Both the position numbers and the translations under genes were made by a program. From Micromonospora coxensis (lineage in GTDB: Bacteria; Actinomycetota; Actinomycetes; Mycobacteriales; Micromonosporaceae), in contig NZ_LT607753.1 of NCBI RefSeq assembly GCF_900090295.1, forward strand, positions 1,612,001-1,676,000: a DNA stretch of 64,000 nt, read 5' to 3'. The notes below the pieces were generated by a model, which was given only the letters and a program-made list of their open reading frames with translations, made no database searches and was not told the origin of the DNA. Below are positions 58,680 through 64,000 of this stretch, piece by piece; positions within the stretch are counted from its first letter, which is position 1, and each line of letters starts with the position of its first letter.

Positions 58680-59480
58680 TCAGCGACCGGACTCGAGAGC
58701 GCCGGAGCGACCCCCGCCGTACGAGCCGGCGAGGCCCGCGGCGGCCAGCCCGTTGCCGCCGACGGAACGACCGCCCTCGGCACGGGTCATCTCGGCCTCC
58801 AGGCCCTGGCCACGACCGTCGAGGTCGCGCAGCTGGCTCTCCAGGTACGCCTTGAGGCGGGTGCGGTACTCCCGCTCGAACTGCTTGAGCTCCTCGATGT
58901 GCTTCTGCAGCGCCGTGCGCTTGGCGTCCAGGCCGCCCATGGCCTCCTGGTGCCGCTGGCGGGCGTCGCGCTCCAGGGCGTCGGCCTTGGCGCGGGCCTC
59001 ACGGGTGACCTCCTCGGCCTTCGACCGGGCCTCGGAGAGGAGCTGGTCGGCCTCACGACGGGCGTCGGAGACGTGGTCGTCGGCGGTCCGCTGGGCCATC
59101 ATCAGCACCCGCAGCGCCTGCTGCTCGCCGTCGCCGGCGTTGGCCGGGCCACCGCTGGCGCGGACCTGCTCGAGCTCGGCCTGCATCGCCCGCGCGGCCT
59201 GCTCGGCCGCGGCCTTGTCGCGCTGCACCCGGTCGAGCTGGGCCTTGACGTCGTTGAGCTCGGCCGCGAGACGGGCGTCGCCGCCGGGGCCGGCCGGAGC
59301 GCCGCCACGACCGCCGCGCTCCACCTGGGCGCGCAGCTCGTTGTTCTCCTCGATCAGACGGGCGAGCTCACGCTCGACCTCGTCCAGGAAGGCGTCGACC
59401 TCCTCCTCGTCGTACCCCCGCTTGCCGATCGGCGGCTTTTTGAAGGCGACGTTGTGGACGTCGGCCGGGGTCAGCGGCAT
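58680..59480 (-). CDS. divIVA: DivIVA/Wag31 polar growth protein
   Basis: DivIVA marks cell poles and directs apical wall growth. The 266-residue protein has the N-terminal lipid-binding segment PLTPADVHNVAFKKPPIGKRGYDEEEVDAFLDEV and long coiled coils (about residues 30-60 and 95-215), with a Gly-rich linker between and a short disordered tail. ATG at 59480 follows GAGGAG. It closes the division cluster. Confidence 0.96.
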   Translation of the reverse strand: MPLTPADVHNVAFKKPPIGKRGYDEEEVDAFLDEVERELARLIEENNELRAQVERGGRGGAPAGPGGDARLAAELNDVKAQLDRVQRDKAAAEQAARAMQAELEQVRASGGPANAGDGEQQALRVLMMAQRTADDHVSDARREADQLLSEARSKAEEVTREARAKADALERDARQRHQEAMGGLDAKRTALQKHIEELKQFEREYRTRLKAYLESQLRDLDGRGQGLEAEMTRAEGGRSVGGNGLAAAGLAGSYGGGRSGALESGR

Positions 59481-59530
59481 CGAAACTCCTCGGGTCAGTT
59501 GCGGCCGCGTAGCGGCAGGTCATCGGCGCC

Positions 59531-59830
59531 TCAGCCGATGATCAAGCGCTTCAACACGAACTCCATCAGCACGAACAGGATAACCAGGAGCACAAGGGAG
59601 GCCAGGTCGATGCTCACGGTACCAATTCGCAGTGGAGGGATCACACGCCTCAACGCCTTGAGAGGCGGATCAGTGACGCTCCACACGGATTCCAGTCCCG
59701 CAGACGCTCCGCGCCCCGGTTGCCACCGGCGACCGTACTGCAGGACGGCGCTGAGGACGAATCGGGCCAACAGCACGATAAGGAAGATGTACAGGATCAG
59801 GTACAACACTTGCAGCACGATCGACAACAC
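59531..59830 (-). CDS. YggT-family membrane protein
   Basis: A 99-residue protein with two membrane segments and the YggT marks near the middle (TDPPLKALRRVIPPLRIGTVSIDLASLVLL). It lies between sepF and divIVA in most actinobacteria and may help organise the septum or turgor. The GTG at 59830 gives the family start. Confidence 0.93.
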   Translation of the reverse strand: MLSIVLQVLYLILYIFLIVLLARFVLSAVLQYGRRWQPGRGASAGLESVWSVTDPPLKALRRVIPPLRIGTVSIDLASLVLLVILFVLMEFVLKRLIIG

Positions 59831-59858
59831 GGCAGGCGACGTCCCTCGGTCGGGCGGA

Positions 59859-60554
59859 CTAGCTCAGGCTGAAAAAGCCGCCCTCAGCGATCTTGGCCTT
59901 GTCCTCCGCGGTGACCTGGACGTTGGCCGGTGAGAGCAGGAACACCCGGTTGGTCACGCGCTCGATCGTACCGCGCAGCCCGAAGGCGAGCCCGGCGGCG
60001 AAGTCGACCAGCCGGCGGGCGTCGGCCTCGTCCATCTCGGTGAGGTTGATGATGACCGGCACGCCGTCGCGGAAGTGCTCGCCGATGGTGCGCGCCTCCC
60101 GGTACGTGGTCGGGTGCAGCGTGGTGATCTGGTACCGCTGCTCCTCCTCGGCCGGCACCGCCCGCTCGCGGGGCTGGACCTGCGGGGCCAGGGCGAGGTT
60201 GTCCCGGGTGTGGTACGTCAGCGCGCCGGAGGTCTCCCCCGAGCCGGAGCGGGTGATCGAGCGGACGCTGGACCGCTCGGCGCGCTCCGGACGCTCGTCG
60301 TCGGCCCGCTCGGCCTCCGCCGCCCGGCTCGCCGCGCGCTCGGTCAGCCGGCCCCGGTCCCCCAGCCGCGGTCGCGGCGCCGGCGGCTCCTCCGCCTCGT
60401 CGTCATCGTCGTCGGCGAACTCCTCGGAGTACCGGCTCGACCGGTACCGCGACTCGCGGTAGCCCGGCTTGTCGTAGCCACCGTCGTCGTAGGCCCGCTC
60501 GTCGTCCTCCTCGACGAGACCGAGCCAGACCCCCGCCTTGCGCAGTGCACCCAT
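59859..60554 (-). CDS. sepF: SepF, FtsZ membrane anchor
   Basis: SepF tethers FtsZ to the membrane and, in actinobacteria which lack FtsA, is the main anchor. The 231-residue protein has an N-terminal amphipathic helix ([18 protein letters not shown]), an acidic and Arg-rich disordered linker (20-135), and the SepF domain with [28 protein letters not shown] and [15 protein letters not shown]. The ATG at 60554 follows GAAGGGCG and begins the helix. Confidence 0.95.
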   Translation of the reverse strand: MGALRKAGVWLGLVEEDDERAYDDGGYDKPGYRESRYRSSRYSEEFADDDDDEAEEPPAPRPRLGDRGRLTERAASRAAEAERADDERPERAERSSVRSITRSGSGETSGALTYHTRDNLALAPQVQPRERAVPAEEEQRYQITTLHPTTYREARTIGEHFRDGVPVIINLTEMDEADARRLVDFAAGLAFGLRGTIERVTNRVFLLSPANVQVTAEDKAKIAEGGFFSLS

Positions 60555-60749
60555 CCCGCGCCCTTCCGTCCGCCGTGCGGCACGCACCCCCGTGCCGTGT
60601 CGCCATGATCGCGAATGGACATCCCATGCCCACCGGATCGGTCCGGCAATCCCCCGACGGACGTTTCGCGGCCGCCCGCCGTGGCCCCCCGAGCACAGGG
60701 ACGCCGTTCCTGAACAACACTGATGTAATTTGCTGCTGTCGCGGTCAGG

Positions 60750-61496
60750 CTACCGCAGCGTGGGACGCATTCCGAGCAACGCGCTGCCGACGCGGACATG
60801 TGTCGCGCCGTACGCGATCGCCTGTTCCAGGTCGCCGCTCATCCCCGCGGACAGCACCGTCGCCTCCGGATGACGCTCCCGGAAGCCCTGCGCGACCTCG
60901 GCGAGACGGGCGAACGCCCGCTCCGGCTCCCAGCCCAGCGGCGCCACCGCCATCAGCCCGGACAGCCGCAGCCCCGCCGAGGCGGCGATCGCCTCGGCCA
61001 CCGGTTCCAGGCCCCGGTCGGGGTCGGCGGAGTCGGGCAGCGCGCCGCCACGCGCCGGGTCGCCGTCGATGCTGACCTGCACCAGGGCCTCCAGCGCCCG
61101 GTCCCGGCCGGTGGCCGCCGCGGCGTCCAGCGCCCGGGCCAACCGGACGCTGTCCACCGAGTGCACGACGTCGGCGTAGCGGACCACCGAGCGGGCCTTG
61201 TTGCGCTGGAGCTGGCCGATGAAGTGCCACCGGGCGGTCACCCCGGCCGCCGCCACCTCGGCCGCCTTCGGCGCGGCCTCCTGGTCGCGGTTCTCCCCCA
61301 CGTCGGTCACCCCGAGCCCGGCCAGCGCGACCACGTCGCCGGCCGGGTACGTCTTGGTGACCGCGATCATGGTGACCTCGGCGCGGTCCCGGCCGGCGGC
61401 GGCGCAGGCGTCGGCGATCCGGGTACGCACCCGGGCCAGCCCGTTGGCGAGCTCGGCGCGCCGGTCGGGGCGCACCGCGGTGGGTCGGTCGGTCAT
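60750..61496 (-). CDS. YggS/PROSC-family PLP-binding protein
   Basis: A 248-residue PLP homeostasis protein with the PLP Lys in AVTKTYPAGDV (about residue 47), the phosphate loop WHFIGQLQRNK and the C-terminal SAGMSGDLEQAIAYGATHVRVGSALLG. It shapes cellular PLP levels rather than acting as an enzyme. It starts 9 bases after the ftsZ stop; in many relatives a laccase-domain gene (pgeF) lies between, but not here. Confidence 0.94.
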   Translation of the reverse strand: MTDRPTAVRPDRRAELANGLARVRTRIADACAAAGRDRAEVTMIAVTKTYPAGDVVALAGLGVTDVGENRDQEAAPKAAEVAAAGVTARWHFIGQLQRNKARSVVRYADVVHSVDSVRLARALDAAAATGRDRALEALVQVSIDGDPARGGALPDSADPDRGLEPVAEAIAASAGLRLSGLMAVAPLGWEPERAFARLAEVAQGFRERHPEATVLSAGMSGDLEQAIAYGATHVRVGSALLGMRPTLR

Positions 61497-61505
61497 CGGC
61501 GGCGC

Positions 61506-62621
61506 TCAGGAACCGTTCTTGAGGAAGTCGGGCACGTCCACGTCGTCGAAGAGCACCCGGCGCGGCGACTGCTGCGGAGCCGGGTGGGTCGTCGGCGGCG
61601 TCACCGGCGGGGTCTGCGGCGCCGGCTGGTTCTGGTTGGACTTGCGCGGCGCCTCGGCCGCCTTGTACGCCGGCGCGCCGCCGTCGAACCCGGCCGCGAT
61701 CACGGTGACCCGCACCTCGTCGCCGAGCGCGTCGTCGATCACCGCGCCGAAGATGATGTTCGCGTCCGGGTGCGCCGCGTCGGTGACCAGCTGTGCCGCG
61801 TCGTTGATCTCGAACAGGCCGAGGTCGGAGCCGCCGGCGATGGAGAGCAGCACGCCCCGCGCGCCGTCCATGCTCTGCTCCAGCAGCGGGCTGGAGATGG
61901 CCGCCTCGGCCGCCTCCACCGCGCGGTTCTCGCCGCGGGCGCTGCCGATGCCCATCAGTGCGCTGCCGGCCCCGCTCATCACGCTCTTGACGTCGGCGAA
62001 GTCCAGGTTGATCAGACCCGGCGTGGTGATCAGGTCGGTGATGCCCTGGACACCGGAGAGCAGCACCTGGTCGGCGGTGCGGAAGGCGTCCATCATGGAG
62101 ATGTTGCGGTCGCCCAGGGCCAGCAGCCGGTCGTTCGGGATGACGATCAGCGTGTCGCACTGGTTGCGCAGCTCGTCTATGCCGGCCTCGGCCTGCACCT
62201 GGCGGCGCTTGCCCTCGAAGGAGAACGGCCGGGTCACCACGCCGATGGTGAGCGCGCCGAGCTTGCGGGCGATGTTCGCCACGACCGGCGCGCCGCCGGT
62301 GCCGGTGCCGCCGCCCTCGCCGCAGGTCACGAAGACCATGTCGGCTCCCTTGAGGACCTCCTCGATCTCGTCGCGGTGGTCCTCGGCGGCGTTCTTGCCG
62401 ACGTCCGGGTTGGCGCCCGCGCCGAGGCCCCGGGTCAGCTCCCGGCCGACGTCGAGCTTGACGTCGGCGTCGCTCATCAGCAGCGCCTGCGCGTCCGTGT
62501 TGATCGCGATGAACTCGACGCCCTTGAGCCCAACCTCGATCATCCGGTTGACGGCGTTGACGCCGCCGCCGCCGATGCCGACGACCTTGATGACCGCCAG
62601 GTAGTTGTGCGGAGGTGTCAT
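61506..62621 (-). CDS. ftsZ: Cell division protein FtsZ
   Basis: The tubulin-like GTPase that forms the Z ring. The 371-residue protein has the GTP signature [12 protein letters not shown] (about residues 107-118), the T7 loop [11 protein letters not shown] with the catalytic Asp, and a Pro/Gln-rich linker ending in [12 protein letters not shown], the C-terminal peptide that SepF binds. The ATG at 62621 follows GGAAAGGACCGGAG. Confidence 0.98.
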   Translation of the reverse strand: MTPPHNYLAVIKVVGIGGGGVNAVNRMIEVGLKGVEFIAINTDAQALLMSDADVKLDVGRELTRGLGAGANPDVGKNAAEDHRDEIEEVLKGADMVFVTCGEGGGTGTGGAPVVANIARKLGALTIGVVTRPFSFEGKRRQVQAEAGIDELRNQCDTLIVIPNDRLLALGDRNISMMDAFRTADQVLLSGVQGITDLITTPGLINLDFADVKSVMSGAGSALMGIGSARGENRAVEAAEAAISSPLLEQSMDGARGVLLSIAGGSDLGLFEINDAAQLVTDAAHPDANIIFGAVIDDALGDEVRVTVIAAGFDGGAPAYKAAEAPRKSNQNQPAPQTPPVTPPTTHPAPQQSPRRVLFDDVDVPDFLKNGS

Positions 62622-62727
62622 CTCCGGTCCTTTCCCTTCGAGATTGGCTCGGCCGACCGGGTACGGCGAGGCCAGACCAGCGGTCGACGACTGCTGTCAC
62701 CAGTGGAGTGCAGGGGTAAACCCTCAC

Positions 62728-62756
62728 CCTCTACTAGAGGCTTACAGTTATGTCAA
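62728..62756 (-). promoter_or_regulatory. Likely ftsZ promoter
   Basis: On the minus strand TTGACA (62756-62751) is followed after 17 bases by TAGAGG (62733-62728). The AT-rich patch and spacing recall the ftsZ promoter region of streptomycetes. It lies 107 bases before ftsZ. Confidence 0.6.
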
Positions 62757-62861
62757 CCACTGATCCTCTTCGGGGCAACGTAAGCGCCTCCACGCCGAGA
62801 GCCAAGGACCTCTCCGGCGTGTCGTCGCCCGGAGCGTGCCGGCTCACGTCCGCCGCGCGCC

Positions 62862-63680
62862 TCACTTGAAGGTCACCACGTCCGGCGCGCTGACGTCGAT
62901 CGTGTCGGCCTTGCGACCGAGCAGCGCGGTGGCGACCCGGGCCTTGTCCGCGCCCCGGGTGGCGTCGCCCCAGACCACCGTACGGTCGCCGCGCAGGGTC
63001 AGGCTGATCCGGGCCAGACCCTCCACGCTCAACTCGGTGAGCTGCGCGCGCAGCGGCGGGGTCAGCACGGCCAGCACGTCCAGCGCGGCCCGGGTACCCG
63101 GGTCGTCCGGCCCCGGCGTGGCGAGCCGGACCACCGGCAGCCCGTCCGGCGCGCGGGGCTCGGTGCGGAACACCACCCCGCTCGCGTCGATCACGACGAA
63201 CCGGTCGCCCTGCGGCACCGCCGCCACGCCGGTGCGCTCCACCACCGTCACCACCAGCGTCCCCGGCCAGTCCCGGGTCACCGTGGCCCGCTCGACCGGG
63301 GCCAGCGCGCCGATGCGGCGGGCCGTCGCGGCCAGGTCCACCCGGGCCAGCGGCACGCCGTCCGGCACCGCCGCCGCGTCGCGCACCTGCACCGGGGTGA
63401 CCAGGTCCGCCCCGACCACCCGCACCTCGCGCACCCCGAACAGGCCGGTGCCGAGCAGCGTCCAGGCCACCAGCCCGGCGAGGGCGGCCACGCCGCCGGC
63501 CACCGCCCAGGGCAGGGCGGCCCGCATCCGGCGCTGCCGGGCCCGGGCCATGAACCGGCGGGTGGACGGCGGGACCGCGTCGCTGCCGGCGCGGACGAGC
63601 TGCCAGCGGCGTACCGGCCCGCGCCGGGGGCCGCCGGGGTCGGCGCCGGCGGTACGGCCCCGCGCCGGGCCCGGGCTCAT
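62862..63680 (-). CDS. ftsQ: Cell division protein FtsQ
   Basis: A 272-residue bitopic divisome protein. A basic cytoplasmic part (1-52) precedes one membrane segment (about 53-75). The POTRA domain follows with VREVRVVGADLVTPVQVRDA and LARVDLAATARRIGALAPV, and then the beta domain (150-265). FtsQ links FtsL/FtsB with the rest of the divisome. The ATG overlaps the murC stop by 4 bases. The gap to ftsZ holds the ftsZ promoter. Confidence 0.95.
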   Translation of the reverse strand: MSPGPARGRTAGADPGGPRRGPVRRWQLVRAGSDAVPPSTRRFMARARQRRMRAALPWAVAGGVAALAGLVAWTLLGTGLFGVREVRVVGADLVTPVQVRDAAAVPDGVPLARVDLAATARRIGALAPVERATVTRDWPGTLVVTVVERTGVAAVPQGDRFVVIDASGVVFRTEPRAPDGLPVVRLATPGPDDPGTRAALDVLAVLTPPLRAQLTELSVEGLARISLTLRGDRTVVWGDATRGADKARVATALLGRKADTIDVSAPDVVTFK

Positions 63681-64000
63681 CCGGCGGCGGAGGCCGCGCC
63701 GTCCGGGCCGACGGCCGTGCCGAGGGCCGTCGTGCCGGCGGCGGCGCCCCCGGTCCGGGCCAGCAGGGCGTCGAGGATCTGGTCGCCCATCAGCGAGATC
63801 GGCGGCGCTCCCATGGTCACCACCACGTCGCCGGAGCGGGCCCGCTTCGCCACCTCGACCGGGGCGTCGTCCCAGGAGTCGACGAAGACCTTGTGCGCGG
63901 CGTCCAGCGGGACCGCCTCGATCAGCGCGGCCGAGCCCTCGCCCGGCTGGCGCAGCTCGCCGGGGCCGAAGACCTCCAGCAGCACCAGTTCGTCGGCGAT
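63677..64000 (-). CDS. murC: UDP-N-acetylmuramate-L-alanine ligase, C-terminal part
   Basis: Only the last 107 codons are in the window; the gene continues past the right edge. The fragment has the Mur ligase C-terminal domain end: VLLEVFGPGE, AHKVFVDSWDD near the middle, and SGDVVVTMGAPPISLMGDQIL, the family's closing motif. The gene order murC-ftsQ-ftsZ supports the call over other Mur ligases. The stop overlaps ftsQ in ATGA. Confidence 0.88.
   Translation of the reverse strand: MADELVLLEVFGPGELRQPGEGSAALIEAVPLDAAHKVFVDSWDDAPVEVAKRARSGDVVVTMGAPPISLMGDQILDALLARTGGAAAGTTALGTAVGPDGAASAAG

Overview
This 64 kb window is a stretch of very GC-rich chromosome (nearly every codon ends in G or C) from a filamentous actinomycete. 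Gene content, the actinobacterial division cluster, PriA, an iron-box promoter and many leaderless start sites fit Micromonospora or a close relative in the Micromonosporaceae. The genus is an inference from overall resemblance; no rRNA or marker search was possible. No tRNA, rRNA, insertion sequence, prophage or CRISPR array was seen.

Layout. 1-5.2 kb: a truncated membrane protein, a secreted SGNH hydrolase, a secreted M1 peptidase, a small membrane protein and a 0.7 kb gene-free block of nested repeats. 5.2-11.4 kb: gltD and gltB (glutamate synthase). 11.5-15.5 kb: a GNAT protein, a flavin monooxygenase, lgt and a degenerate Nudix protein. 15.7-23 kb: trpA, trpB, trpC, a trp-associated membrane protein, trpE and a nucleotidyltransferase-HisI fusion, with one small gene on the opposite strand inside the trp run. 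23-31.3 kb: MerR with an aldo/keto reductase, an ABC-2 exporter operon ending in its own TetR, an iron-box DUF2470 gene and a heterodimeric ABC exporter whose two genes are joined by a 59-bp tandem repeat. 31.5-40.8 kb: a TIGR03085 protein, an orphan terpene synthase, an acyl-CoA ligase, two tandem LtrA paralogues, a MocR/YczE divergent pair and a small winged-helix-like protein. 40.8-49.3 kb: hisF, an MDR oxidoreductase, ohr-ohrR, and the operon hisD-hisC-hisB-(57 aa membrane peptide)-hisH-(membrane protein)-priA-ridA. 49.4-64 kb: a LON-domain protein, a DUF2567 protein, a ParA-like ATPase with a repeat-rich head, rluD-type synthase, lspA, DksA/TraR protein, a cation/proton antiporter, and the division cluster divIVA-yggT-sepF-yggS-ftsZ-ftsQ-murC (murC runs off the right edge).

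How the genes work together. The trp and his blocks share one enzyme: no trpF is seen, and the PriA in the his operon (HisA/TrpF double activity in actinobacteria) should fill that gap. trpD, trpG, hisG and hisE are not in the window. The lgt and lspA genes supply lipoprotein maturation, and murC-ftsQ-ftsZ-sepF-divIVA supply septation and polar growth.

The most unusual signals are: the 59-bp tandem repeat between the two ABC genes, which forms a chain of overlapping 20-codon mini-ORFs; the three-copy mosaic repeat at 4.65-5.15 kb; a 36-bp near-perfect operator palindrome ahead of the ABC/TetR operon; helically phased ATTGGC repeats between mocR and yczE; the NTase-HisI fusion; and an orphan terpene synthase. 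I did not find a wholly new defence or biosynthetic system.
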